In this document: one piece after another, positions 15,761 through 24,522 of the stretch
How positions within the stretch are numbered: position 1 is the first letter of the stretch
Layout of the letters: each line of letters starts with the position of its first letter
Origin: Opitutus sp. GAS368
Lineage (GTDB): Bacteria; Verrucomicrobiota; Verrucomicrobiia; Opitutales; Opitutaceae
DNA length: 24,990 nt
Direction: 5' to 3'
NCBI GenBank assembly: GCA_945862035.1
Contig: CAMAXB010000008.1
Location: 1-24,990, forward strand
Program-made: the position numbers and the translations under genes
Notes under the pieces: generated by a model
What the model saw: only the letters and a program-made list of their open reading frames with translations
Database searches by the model: none
What the model was told of the DNA's origin: nothing

Positions 15761-17275
15761 ATGGGCAACTTCGAGAGTTTTCGCGCCGCCCGCTGGATCC
15801 GCACGCTCAACCTCGTGCTGCAGGCGCTGCTCTTTCTGACGCTCTTCGGCGGACTCAATTACCTCTCGCTCCATTACGCGTGGCGCTTCGACTTGACGGA
15901 GCATCGCCGGCACTCGCTCTCACCCGAGACCATCTCCTACCTTGAGAACCTAAAGCAGCCGGTGCGCGTCTACGTCACGTTCGACGGCGACTCCGAAACC
16001 CCGGAGATTGCCCAGGCCTTCCGCGACGTCAGCGGGTTGCTGCGCGAATACGTCTACACGACCGAGACCAAACACGATCCGGCCACGGGCTTCGACGGCC
16101 GCATCACCGTCCAGTACCTCGATGTCTATCAACAGCTGCGCCAGGCCCAGCAGCTGGGGATCACCAGCGAGCGCTCCCTCCTGATCACCAGCGGGGACCA
16201 GCGCCGGCTGGTCGGACTCGACGAGCTCTATCAGGTTGAGCAGGGCCGCAAGGAGGCCTTTCAAGGCGAGCGGGTGCTGACTGCGGCGATCCTCGATACC
16301 TCGAGCCTTGAGCGGGAAAAGGTCTACTTCCTTGTTGGCCACGGGGAGATGAGCCCGGAGGACGTCGATCGCGTGCGCGGCCTGTCGACCTTGCGCGACG
16401 AACTGCGGGCGCGGAACTTCGAAGTCGGCCTGATCGACCTCAATCAGAACCGCCGGGTCCCCGAGGACGCGGACCTGCTGATCGCCTGCGAGCCCCAGGG
16501 CCGGTACGAACCCTATGTCGTCGAGCTGCTGCGCCAGTATCTCGCCAACGGAGCCGGCCGCCTGATCCTGCTGCTTTCACCCGGGTACGCGCACGGCCTT
16601 GACCCCGTGCTCCTGGACTGGGGTATCCGCGCCTCCGACGACGTGCAGGTGGTGGACAACACCGTCGACAACGTGACGCCAGGAGGCGATTTGCGCATTT
16701 ACACCTTCGCCCGTGAACATCCGGTCACGCGCACCCTGGTGAACTACGGACTGCCCCTGACGCTCGGACCCTCGCGGATCGTCACCCTGGATCCCGGCCG
16801 ATCCCTGGACAGCAGCCTCAAGGTCACGGTGCTCGCCGCCACCGCCCCAAGCGCCTGGGGCGAGACCAATTACCGGACCGGCCGCGCCGAGTACAACGAG
16901 GGGGTCGACATCAAGGGCCGCCCGGATCTCGAACCCAAGGACGTGCTTGGGCTCATCACTGCCTCCGAGCGCGTCATCCCGCCAAAGGACCTTCCCTTCA
17001 GCGTGCGCGGAGGCCGGTTGGTGGTCTTCGGCAACACCGACCTGATCTCCAACAACCGGATCGGCAACTTCGGCAACCAAAGCATCATGCTCAATGCGGT
17101 GAACTGGTGCCTCGACCGCGACACGCAGCTCAACATCCCCGCCCGCCCGATCGAGCGCTTCCAGCTCACGCTCAGCCAGCAGGACCTTTCCCGCCTGCGC
17201 TACAGCCTCCTCCTCGCCTTGCCCGGCGCCGCCGCCCTGCTCGGGCTGCTGGTGTATTGGACACGCCGCACCTGA
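15761..17275 (+). CDS. GldG-like ABC-transporter auxiliary protein
   Basis: A 504-residue membrane-anchored protein of the ABC_transp_aux/GldG type. An N-terminal helix (about 16-38) is followed by the family signature WRFDLTEHRRHSLSPETISYL (41-61), a large soluble alpha/beta region that should lie in the periplasm, containing VYFLVGHGE, and a C-terminal helix (about 480-500) ending TRRT. In Flavobacterium, GldA, GldF and GldG form an ABC complex required for gliding, but this trio is widespread in non-gliding bacteria and its cargo is not established. The gene lies 2 nt after the permease gene and 12 nt before the DUF4340 gene. No obvious defect is seen. Confidence 0.9.
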   Translation: MGNFESFRAARWIRTLNLVLQALLFLTLFGGLNYLSLHYAWRFDLTEHRRHSLSPETISYLENLKQPVRVYVTFDGDSETPEIAQAFRDVSGLLREYVYTTETKHDPATGFDGRITVQYLDVYQQLRQAQQLGITSERSLLITSGDQRRLVGLDELYQVEQGRKEAFQGERVLTAAILDTSSLEREKVYFLVGHGEMSPEDVDRVRGLSTLRDELRARNFEVGLIDLNQNRRVPEDADLLIACEPQGRYEPYVVELLRQYLANGAGRLILLLSPGYAHGLDPVLLDWGIRASDDVQVVDNTVDNVTPGGDLRIYTFAREHPVTRTLVNYGLPLTLGPSRIVTLDPGRSLDSSLKVTVLAATAPSAWGETNYRTGRAEYNEGVDIKGRPDLEPKDVLGLITASERVIPPKDLPFSVRGGRLVVFGNTDLISNNRIGNFGNQSIMLNAVNWCLDRDTQLNIPARPIERFQLTLSQQDLSRLRYSLLLALPGAAALLGLLVYWTRRT

Positions 17276-17287
17276 CCCCCACTCGTC

Positions 17288-19264
17288 ATGCGCACCAAAG
17301 TCACGCTCGTCCTCCTTTTCCTCAATGTTGCGCTGTTTTTCTTCATCTTCCGCTTTGAACGGGAGTGGCGGACCGAGCAGGCCGCCCTTGAGTCGCGCCG
17401 CCGTGTGCTCGGGCCGGAGGCCGCCAACCTCCAATCCCTCGAGATCACCGGCCCCACCCTTACCGCGCCCGTCCGGCTCGTTCGCCAGGGCGAGGCGTGG
17501 AACCTGACCTCGCCCCTCGACTGGCCGGCCAACCCGCACGCCGTCCTGCGCATTGCCAACGAGCTCAAGCTCCTCGAGCACGAGGCCAGCTTCGCCGTCG
17601 AGGACCTTGCGGCCAACGGTCAGTCGCTGGCCGACTACGGCCTCGACCAACCCCAGCTGACGGTAACCTTCAGCTCGGGCGGCCTGGATGCCAACGGCGC
17701 CGCCGCCGCCGCCGCTCTCCGAATCGGCGCGGAAACCCCCGTGGGCAACCGGGTCTATGTACTCTCGCCCGATGGCAAGCGCGTGCATGTCGTGGGCCGA
17801 AGCCTTCTCGATAGCCTGCGGCTCAACCCCGACGAACTGCGCGCACCGACCTTCTTCAGCATTCCGTTCTTTGAGGTTCGCTCGCTCACCCTGCAAACAG
17901 CCGCGCCCGCCAACCTCCGCATCCGCGTGCGCCGCGGCGAGGGCGACCGATGGTCGTTTGAGAACCCGATCGTGGCCCGCGCCAGCCGCACCGCCGTGCA
18001 GCTGGCGGTGAGCGGACTCAACACGCTCGAGACCCGGCGCTATCTTGGGGTCGAACGGACCAATCCCGAGCTCGCGGACCGGGCCGGCCTGGGCTCGGGA
18101 GCCCTCCGCGTGACGCTGGAAGGCAACAACCGGCGGGAGACCCTGCTGCTCGGCAACGAAATCGGACCCCTTCCGCCAACCGCGAGCGGGGAATCGGAAA
18201 TCGAATTCTACGCAAAGCTTGAGGATCGCACCGCCGTCTTCTCGGTCGCGCTGCCCGCCCGGCTCGCCACCACCCTGCGCAATGCGCAGGTCGAGCTGCG
18301 GGATCGTCGCGTCCTCGACCTCGACGGCCGCACGGTGACTGCGGTGACCCTTGCCGCGCCCGGCCGGCCCGAGCTGACCCTCCAGCGGTTGGAGGCAACC
18401 GGAACCAGCGCCGCGCCGAGCTGGCAGATGATCCTTCGCCAGGGGGCGGTCGCCGGCCCGCAGACCCTGCCCGCCGACCGCGAGGTGGTCGAGCGCCTGA
18501 TCCAGCGCCTGCAGCTGCTCGAAGTCGTCGACACCGGAGGCTTTCTCTCGGACGCCCCTGGCGGACTCGACCTTGAAAACTGGGGCCTCACCCGGCCCGA
18601 GCGCACCCTCACCGTCTCCGTGGCCGCTGCGGCCGGCGCGCCGCCGGCGACGCTGGTGCTCCAACTCGGCGTCGGGACCGAGCGCGAGGGTCGCATCTAC
18701 GCGAAGCTGGCCAATCAGGACTTCGTCTACCTCGTGGAACCAGGGATCCTGACCGCGACGCCCGTCGTCCCCCGCAGTTACCGCGAGCGGCTCCTCCGCG
18801 AACTTCCCCCGGGCGCACGCATCACCGGTCTCAGCCTGATGGATACACCGGCACAGCAGCCGGTCTACGCGCGCCAGCTGGCGGTCGGGGAGACGTGGGA
18901 GCAGGCCCTCGCGGCGGAACCCCCGGACCGCCGGGCGGCACTGGAGGCACTGCTGGCCCAGCTTGGCACCCTCCGGGCGGAGTCCTTCGTGCGCGACGAC
19001 TTTGGGCCGTTGATCACCGTATCCGGCGAAGACCGGCCCTGGCGCTACCGCCTGGATACGACCCTTTCGCTGGTGGGCGGGGACGGCGCCCAGCTGACGG
19101 TTTCGACTCTTTTTTTCAGCGAACGGGCCGGGGGCTCGACGCAGTACGCCGGTACCCCGGAGCTTCAGGGTGGCGTCGTCTTCGAGGCCCCGCAGCCACT
19201 GCTCGACGCGCTCTGGACCCTGACTTACGGGACCCGTGATCCCGGTCCGCAAGTCGCACCCTGA
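17288..19264 (+). CDS. DUF4340 domain-containing membrane-anchored protein
   Basis: A 658-residue protein with an N-terminal uncleaved anchor (LVLLFLNVALFFFIFRF, about 7-23) and a long beta-rich, probably periplasmic portion. It matches the DUF4340 pattern: short repeated units that pair a predicted lipid- or polymer-contacting strand with phrases such as WNLTSPLDWPAN, DYGLDQPQLTVTF and later ENWGLTRPERTLTVSV. The two DYGL/NWGL-type units (near residues 117 and 420) suggest an internal duplication. DUF4340 genes commonly follow GldG-like genes, and here the gap is 12 nt. The biochemical role is unknown; context suggests a partner of the ABC complex. A very long antisense frame across this gene is a composition artefact. 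Confidence 0.85.
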   Translation: MRTKVTLVLLFLNVALFFFIFRFEREWRTEQAALESRRRVLGPEAANLQSLEITGPTLTAPVRLVRQGEAWNLTSPLDWPANPHAVLRIANELKLLEHEASFAVEDLAANGQSLADYGLDQPQLTVTFSSGGLDANGAAAAAALRIGAETPVGNRVYVLSPDGKRVHVVGRSLLDSLRLNPDELRAPTFFSIPFFEVRSLTLQTAAPANLRIRVRRGEGDRWSFENPIVARASRTAVQLAVSGLNTLETRRYLGVERTNPELADRAGLGSGALRVTLEGNNRRETLLLGNEIGPLPPTASGESEIEFYAKLEDRTAVFSVALPARLATTLRNAQVELRDRRVLDLDGRTVTAVTLAAPGRPELTLQRLEATGTSAAPSWQMILRQGAVAGPQTLPADREVVERLIQRLQLLEVVDTGGFLSDAPGGLDLENWGLTRPERTLTVSVAAAAGAPPATLVLQLGVGTEREGRIYAKLANQDFVYLVEPGILTATPVVPRSYRERLLRELPPGARITGLSLMDTPAQQPVYARQLAVGETWEQALAAEPPDRRAALEALLAQLGTLRAESFVRDDFGPLITVSGEDRPWRYRLDTTLSLVGGDGAQLTVSTLFFSERAGGSTQYAGTPELQGGVVFEAPQPLLDALWTLTYGTRDPGPQVAP

Positions 19265-19295
19265 ACGGGCTCCCGCGGCAACCCGAGGCCAGACC

Positions 19296-22106
19296 GTGCG
19301 ACCGATCAAGTCCTTCTTCCGCACCGGCTGGCAAGGAGTCCGCGCCTGCGCCCGCGGCGTGCTGGCCGCCGCCCATTGGACCGCCTGGATCGTCCTGCTC
19401 ACGATCCTCGGATTCCAGATTTTTATTCTGACCGCCCAGCAGCTGACGTTGCCGGCCTTCGTCTCCCGGCAACTGGCGGCCAGCGCCGAGACGTACGGTT
19501 TGAAGGTCGAGTTCGGTCGCGCGCAGTTCGACCCGCTTGGCCGCATTTTGCTGGAGAATGTCCGTCTAAGTCCCCCCTCGGTCAACGGGCCGATCGTCAC
19601 GATCGGCGCCGCCTTCCTGAAGCTCGATGCATGGGCCTTGTTGGTTCGCGACGTCACCGTTGAAGACCTTGAGTTGATCGGGGTCGATCTGCTGGTGCCG
19701 GCCATGTTTTCACCGACCGGCACCGAGACCAATCTGGTCAAGGACCTCCATGCGCGCCTGCGCCCGCGACCGGGCCAGCGCGAATGGGAGATCACCGCCC
19801 TCGACGGCCGGATCGGGACGCTCACCGTTGCCGCCCGCGGGGCCATCGCTGTGCCCAACCAGGGTGGACCGACCCTTGACCCGCGGCAGTACGCGGCAAC
19901 CTACCTCCGCTTTGCCCGGACTGTCGCTCCCGAACTGGTCCGCCTCGATCAGCTGAGGACGCCCCACCTTTCCCTCGTGCTTACTCCTGATCCCGCCACC
20001 CTCGCCCGGGTTGATGCCCACTTCACCGCGGACGCGGTTACCCTTCCGGCGGGCCGCGGGGAATTTTCCGCGCCGACCCTTGAGCAATTGGTTGCCACCT
20101 CTTCCTTCGCACTTCGCTCGTCGGCACCGAGCCCATTGGAGATCGTGGCCACCGTGGGCGACTTGACCCTGCCGGGGCAGGCGCGCGTCCATCGCATCGC
20201 GGCGAGGGTCGAGGGTAAGCTCAGTCGGACTCCCCTGCGTTTCTCGCCGAACGCGGTCGAGCTTACGGCCAGCCGGGCCGAGGCGTGGGGCTTCTCGGTC
20301 CAGCCCCTGTCGTTACAGCTCCAGTCCTTCGAGGACGAGGGGCTCGACTTTGACGCCCGCGGTGTGATCGAGGGAACGGCATGGATCACCCGGGGCCTGA
20401 TTGATCCCACGGACCGCAGCGGGACGGTCACCGCCCAAGGCCGGATGCCCCGGCCCCTCCTCGAGAAGATCGGCGCGCTCGCCGGGGTCGCGCTGGTCGA
20501 CCAACTCGCCTACCGCGGGGCGCCGCGGATCGAGGCGGCGGCCCGGTTGGGGCCGGGCGGGGTTCCGCTTTCGGTGGAGGGGGCATTTGCCGCCGGCCCG
20601 GTCATCGTCCGCTCCGTGCCGCTGGAGGCGGCTAGCGCCCGGTTCGCCTGGGCCGGGTCCCGCCTGCGGGTTTCCGATCTCGTTCTGCACACGCCGGGCA
20701 GCCGGGTAGCGGGTAGCTACGAAATGGATACGGCGACCCGGGCCTTCCGCTTTCTGCTCGCGGGTACGCTCCGCCCCGGCGACATCAACGGCTGGTTCCG
20801 CGAGTGGTGGCCGCGCTTCTGGACCAATTTTGATTTTCCAACCTCCGCGCCCCAGGCCGACGTCGAGGTCGCCGGTTTCTGGGGCTCGCCCCTCGCGACC
20901 GCCGTCTTCGTCGCCGTCGACGGCGAGAACGCGGGGCTCCGCGGTGTCGAACTCGACCGCGTGAGCGCCCAGCTCTTCATCCGCCCCGGGTTCGTCGACG
21001 TTCTGGATTTCAACGCCCGGATCGGGGAGCACGGGGCCCAGGGGCGCTTCGTTCGAATTGCGCAGGCGGGGACCGGGCTGCTGCGCGAGCTTGAGTTCGC
21101 CGTGACCAGCGATCTTGCCGTAGCCGAGGCCGCGCAGCTGGCCGGGCCAGCCATCGTGCGGGCCGTCGCTCCCTTTGTCTTCGAACACCCGCCCCAGATG
21201 AGGGCCGTCGGTCGGATCGAGGGTCCCGCCTCGCCATGGGGGGAACACCAACGAATCACCCTCTCCGGCGAGTCGCAGGGTGCTGCCACGTTCTACGGCT
21301 TTCCCGTCCGCAATCTGCGGTTCACGGCCCGCGTGGACGACGATGATGTCCACGTCGACGACATCGCGGCGGTCTTCGCCGGCGGAGACCTGCGAGGGCA
21401 AGCCACGCTCGAAGCGCTGAACGGTGAGCAGCGACTCGGCTTTGACGCCGTGCTCACCGCAGCGGAACTTGGACGCTCGATTCAAACCGTGGAGGACTAC
21501 AGCGCGGCGCGCGCCGGTCGCCCGCCGTCACCGCAAAGCCGGTTCCAGCAAAAGATCGCAGCGGGCCGGCTCGACCTGGCCCTGTCCGCCGAGGGGACCG
21601 CGCGCGACATCTACAGCTTCAACGGCACGGGCAATGCCCAAATCAGCGGGGCTGAACTGGGAGAGATCAACATGCTCGGAATCCTTTCCGCGCTGCTGCG
21701 ACAAACCCTGCTCAACTTCAGCACCCTCCAATTGGATGCCGCGCGCGCAAATTTCACCCTCGAGGGCCGCAAGCTCGCGTTCAGCGAGGTGAAGCTGACC
21801 GGACCCCAAGCGGCCTTGGATACGCAGGGGGACTACTTTCTCGACACCAAGGCGGTGGCGTTCACCGCAAGGATTTATCCCTTCCAGGAAAGCCGGGGCA
21901 TCATCGGCTCGGCGGTCGGCGCCGTGCTGGCACCGTTTTCACAAGTGCTTGAAGTGAAACTAACCGGACAACTGGCCAACCCCGATTGGGCGTTTGCTCT
22001 TGGACCGATCAATCTCCTCCGCTCAATCCTCGGCATCGAGCCCGATAGCCGTGAGCCCCTTCCTTCCCCTCCCAACGCCCCCGCCCCGCCTCCCGGCGGC
22101 GGATGA
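19296..22106 (+). CDS. AsmA-like (DUF3971/AsmA C-terminal type) envelope protein
   Basis: A 936-residue protein with one N-terminal membrane helix (about 27-48) and a long beta-rich periplasmic body. The early segment (YGLKVEFGRAQFDPLGRILLENVRL) and the late one (FNGTGNAQISGAELGEINMLGILS, then LDTKAVAFTARIYPF and VLEVKLTGQLANPDW) are typical of AsmA/TamB/YhdP-like proteins, which form groove-shaped bridges for phospholipid or outer-membrane assembly. The C-terminus is Pro-rich. I prefer the GTG at 19296 because it has a GAGG at suitable distance and does not overlap the DUF4340 stop (19264); a GTG at 19236 would add 20 residues and overlap by 29 nt. As last gene of the run, it ties the ABC system to outer-membrane biogenesis; this is inference. 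Confidence 0.85.
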   Translation: MRPIKSFFRTGWQGVRACARGVLAAAHWTAWIVLLTILGFQIFILTAQQLTLPAFVSRQLAASAETYGLKVEFGRAQFDPLGRILLENVRLSPPSVNGPIVTIGAAFLKLDAWALLVRDVTVEDLELIGVDLLVPAMFSPTGTETNLVKDLHARLRPRPGQREWEITALDGRIGTLTVAARGAIAVPNQGGPTLDPRQYAATYLRFARTVAPELVRLDQLRTPHLSLVLTPDPATLARVDAHFTADAVTLPAGRGEFSAPTLEQLVATSSFALRSSAPSPLEIVATVGDLTLPGQARVHRIAARVEGKLSRTPLRFSPNAVELTASRAEAWGFSVQPLSLQLQSFEDEGLDFDARGVIEGTAWITRGLIDPTDRSGTVTAQGRMPRPLLEKIGALAGVALVDQLAYRGAPRIEAAARLGPGGVPLSVEGAFAAGPVIVRSVPLEAASARFAWAGSRLRVSDLVLHTPGSRVAGSYEMDTATRAFRFLLAGTLRPGDINGWFREWWPRFWTNFDFPTSAPQADVEVAGFWGSPLATAVFVAVDGENAGLRGVELDRVSAQLFIRPGFVDVLDFNARIGEHGAQGRFVRIAQAGTGLLRELEFAVTSDLAVAEAAQLAGPAIVRAVAPFVFEHPPQMRAVGRIEGPASPWGEHQRITLSGESQGAATFYGFPVRNLRFTARVDDDDVHVDDIAAVFAGGDLRGQATLEALNGEQRLGFDAVLTAAELGRSIQTVEDYSAARAGRPPSPQSRFQQKIAAGRLDLALSAEGTARDIYSFNGTGNAQISGAELGEINMLGILSALLRQTLLNFSTLQLDAARANFTLEGRKLAFSEVKLTGPQAALDTQGDYFLDTKAVAFTARIYPFQESRGIIGSAVGAVLAPFSQVLEVKLTGQLANPDWAFALGPINLLRSILGIEPDSREPLPSPPNAPAPPPGGG

Positions 22107-22107
22107 C

Positions 22108-22128
22108 CCGGACTTTCCCGAGGTCCGG
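22108..22128 (+). terminator. Hairpin just after the AsmA-like gene
   Basis: An 8-bp stem (22108-22115 with 22121-22128, one G-T pair) with a 5-nt loop begins 2 nt after the stop codon. It is placed as a terminator for the long ABC/AsmA operon would be, but no T run follows, so it may instead protect the 3' end or be chance in GC-rich DNA. Confidence 0.35.
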
Positions 22129-22141
22129 CCAAAGGTCGTAA

Positions 22142-23069
22142 TTGCCGTCCCACCGGGCCCTTTCTTTCCAGGGAGAACCTCCTGATGGTATCCTTGCCCA
22201 CGCTGCGTGGGTCACACTGATCCACCCCGATGACCTGACGGCCGACCGCACCGCGCTGGATCATCAGCCCGCCGGGGAACGCGTGTTCATCGAACCCGTG
22301 TATCGCGTCAAGACGAGTGCTGGCAGCTGACGCGGGCTGAGCGCGGGCTAAAAGTCCGTTACGCCCGACGAACGCGGACGGCCTGCCCGGATCATCGGGA
22401 CCCTGCAGGACATAACCCCACGCAAGACGGCCCAGGAGGCCCTGCAGGCCCACCTCGTGGGCAGCAGCAATTCCCCCGTTGATCCTCCTGCCCGTCGGCG
22501 TGTCGTCCGGCCAGCTCAACCCCGCCGCGATCACAGCCCCCTCGGTCGTCAAACCGATCAAGAAGAATTATCTCCGGCGGAGCCTTCAGTCGTTGTTCAA
22601 GGGTAATCAGGCGCGGCCGGAAGCCGCGGCCGCTGCTCCTGCGAGGATGCGGCTGGGCGACGAGTGCCCTTTGCGGGTGCTGCTGGTGGAAGACAATGCG
22701 GTGAACCCAAAGGTCCCGTTACGCTTCCTCGAACGCCTCGGCTACAGCGCCAACGCGGTTGCGAACGGCCTCGAGGCCCTCGAAAGCTTCGCCGCTCGCG
22801 CCCGTGACGACGAACGGGGATTGCTGGATCTCCAGATGCCCGAGATGGTCGGGCTCGAGCCTTCCCGCCAGATCCGCCCGCGCCTACCGAAGGAGCGTCA
22901 GCCCAAGATGATCTCGCTGACGGCGAACGCGCTTGAGGGCGACCGCGAGCTAGGCTTCGCCGCCGGGATGGACGACTCCATCACCGAGCCGGTGAAGCTC
23001 CATAAGCTCGGCGCCGTCATCCGCCGCCAGTTCGCCGCGGAGACTGCCGACGCCGAGTCTCAGGTCTGA
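22142..23069 (+). pseudogene. Decayed PAS / hybrid histidine kinase with receiver domains
   Basis: Remains of a hybrid sensor kinase. In one frame, about 22195-22330 reads a PAS domain (LIHPDDLTADRTAL, then EPVYRVKTSAG) ending in TGA at 22328-22330. The same frame continues past a TAA at 22349-22351 into the PAS-associated end GRPARIIGTLQDITPRK and AQEAL. The kinase core (His box, ATPase) is absent. In a second frame from about 22479 lies the end of one receiver (SVVKPIKK) and then a nearly full second receiver: VLLVEDN, LLDLQMPEM, SLTANA, but ITEPVK where a conserved Lys (KP) is expected. So there are two stops, a frame change, an internal deletion of several hundred codons and a lost catalytic Lys. 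The receiver half (22479-23069, 196 codons) is still open and could yield a fragment, but a functional kinase is excluded. Confidence 0.85.
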
Positions 23070-24274
23070 TCCGCGCCGTCCACGTGGCGCGCGAGGGAGG
23101 CAATCTCCGCCGCGCACCCGGGATCGCCCGCGAGGTTGGTGCGCTCGCCCGGATCGCGCGCGAGATCAAAAAAAAGCCACGGCGAACCGTCGGCATTCAA
23201 CACCAGCTTCCGCGCAGGTGTGCGCAACCCGTACCACACGCGATCACACTGGTCAGGAAGGGCGACCACCGAGGGCATCGAGATCTGCGCCCGTTCCCGC
23301 GCCGGGCTCCACGTGGTCCGGTCCGCCCACGCGCAGGCCTGCGCGGGAAGATCCTCGAGCGAACACACCGCGTGGTTGATTCCGGCCCTTGGAGGGAAGT
23401 CGGTTCCGATTTGCCCGGGGGCGCGGACCAAAAGGGGAACCCGCACACTCTCCTCATGGGGCCAGCCCTTGCGGAAGAGCCCATGGGCACCGTGCATGTC
23501 GCCATGCACGGAAGTGAAGACGATGGCACTCCCGGGGCAGGCGGCGATCAGGCGGCCGATTGCACGGTCGGTGGCCTCCAAGTGGGCATGATAGCCGGCG
23601 AGTTCGCGCGCTGCGCGCGCCGCGGCCACCGGAGGGACCGAGGGACCGGGCAAAATCGTCCGCGTCTCGATTCCCGCGGCGGGCGCACCATAGGGAGGGT
23701 GCGGAGCTTCCAGACTGACCACCGTGAAGCGCGGCAACAAGGTGGGCTCCTGCAACCACGCCGCGGCCCGGTCACAAAGGAGATCGCTCTGATAGCCGTA
23801 AACCCGGGTGGGCTCCGGTAGGCGCGTGCCGTGCAACCACGGATCGTTGAGCAGGAAACCGCTTTCAAAACCCTCCCAAAAATCGAACCCGCCGCGATTG
23901 GCCGGCGCCACGACGGTGCGCGCGTGGGTCTCGCCCACCAGAGGCGCGGTCGGATCCCGCCGGGCCAGCTGCCACTTTCCCCAGAACGCGGTCTGGTAGC
24001 CCCGCTCGCCGAGCCGATGCGCCACCGTTCGACTTTCGGGCGGCAGAACATCGAAGTAATCGCGCACGCCATTGCGGGGTGACCGGATTCCGGTGAGCAA
24101 AGCGGCCCGCGCAAAGGGACCGAAGGGATGGGGCGTCACCGCCTGATCAAAATTGACCGCCTCGCCGGCGAAAGCATCCAGCCAGGGCGTGCGGGCCTGC
24201 GCGTCGCCTGCGTAGCCGGTCGCGTCGGCCCGCCACTGCGTGGTCACGATCCATAGTATGTCCGGCGGACGCAT
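23060..24274 (-). CDS. Sulfatase-family protein lacking most catalytic residues
   Basis: A 404-residue protein of the alkaline-phosphatase/sulfatase fold, from the ATG at 24274 (MRPPDILWIVTTQWRAD). The fold is clear from ILWIVTTQWRADATG, ARAALLTGIRSPRNGV, FWGKWQL, SLEAPHPPYG, GDMHGAHGLFRKG, HEESVRVPLLVRAPG and FDLARDPGERTNLAGDP. Catalytic positions are altered. The formylglycine motif C/S-x-P-x-R reads G-P-F-A-R (52-56); the DD of the first metal site is T11-T12; GKWH is GKWQ (102); the DHG metal pair is V256-H257. K100, R56 and H192 remain. It therefore looks like an intact pseudoenzyme or a protein with a changed reaction. There is no signal peptide. The start 29 codons upstream is less likely. 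It converges on the kinase pseudogene, overlapping it by 10 nt. Confidence 0.85.
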   Translation of the reverse strand: MRPPDILWIVTTQWRADATGYAGDAQARTPWLDAFAGEAVNFDQAVTPHPFGPFARAALLTGIRSPRNGVRDYFDVLPPESRTVAHRLGERGYQTAFWGKWQLARRDPTAPLVGETHARTVVAPANRGGFDFWEGFESGFLLNDPWLHGTRLPEPTRVYGYQSDLLCDRAAAWLQEPTLLPRFTVVSLEAPHPPYGAPAAGIETRTILPGPSVPPVAAARAARELAGYHAHLEATDRAIGRLIAACPGSAIVFTSVHGDMHGAHGLFRKGWPHEESVRVPLLVRAPGQIGTDFPPRAGINHAVCSLEDLPAQACAWADRTTWSPARERAQISMPSVVALPDQCDRVWYGLRTPARKLVLNADGSPWLFFDLARDPGERTNLAGDPGCAAEIASLARHVDGADQT

Positions 24275-24470
24275 GCCCCAACCTAGCACGCTTCCGCGCC
24301 GGCACACGTCGAAATTCAGGCGGTGGAACTTTGAGCGGGGGTCGTTTGCGAGATCGCGCATGGGGCGCGAGGAGCCGCTTCAATCCGCGGACCCATTTGG
24401 CCGGAGCCGCGCCGGCAGGGAGTGGATGCGAAGCCGCCGACCCGCCGGCGTCACCACCTGGATCTCTCTC

Positions 24471-24498
24471 GAAAAGAGACCCGGCCTCAGGCCGGGTC
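24471..24498 (-). terminator. Rho-independent terminator of the dipeptidase gene
   Basis: Reading the minus strand, a perfect 9-bp GC-rich stem (gacccggcc, 24490-24498 with 24478-24486, loop of 3) begins 24 nt after the dipeptidase stop and is followed directly by TCTTTTC. This fits an intrinsic terminator separating the dipeptidase from the sulfatase-like gene. The rest of 24275-24522 contains nothing else I can identify. Confidence 0.75.
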
Positions 24499-24522
24499 GC
24501 CTCGCTTGGCGGCGGCGCGAGT

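Noticed and set aside
16577..19858. A 1093-codon minus-strand open frame opposite the GldG-like, DUF4340 and AsmA-like genes
   Set aside because: Its translation is low-complexity Gly/Arg/Glu-rich with no recognisable domain, while the opposite strand has well-supported genes. Long antisense frames are expected from codon bias at high GC.
22479..23069. Calling the open receiver frame an intact stand-alone response regulator
   Set aside because: It starts inside the tail of an earlier receiver domain, has no suitable start, lacks the conserved Lys, and is preceded by PAS remnants of the same kind of hybrid kinase.
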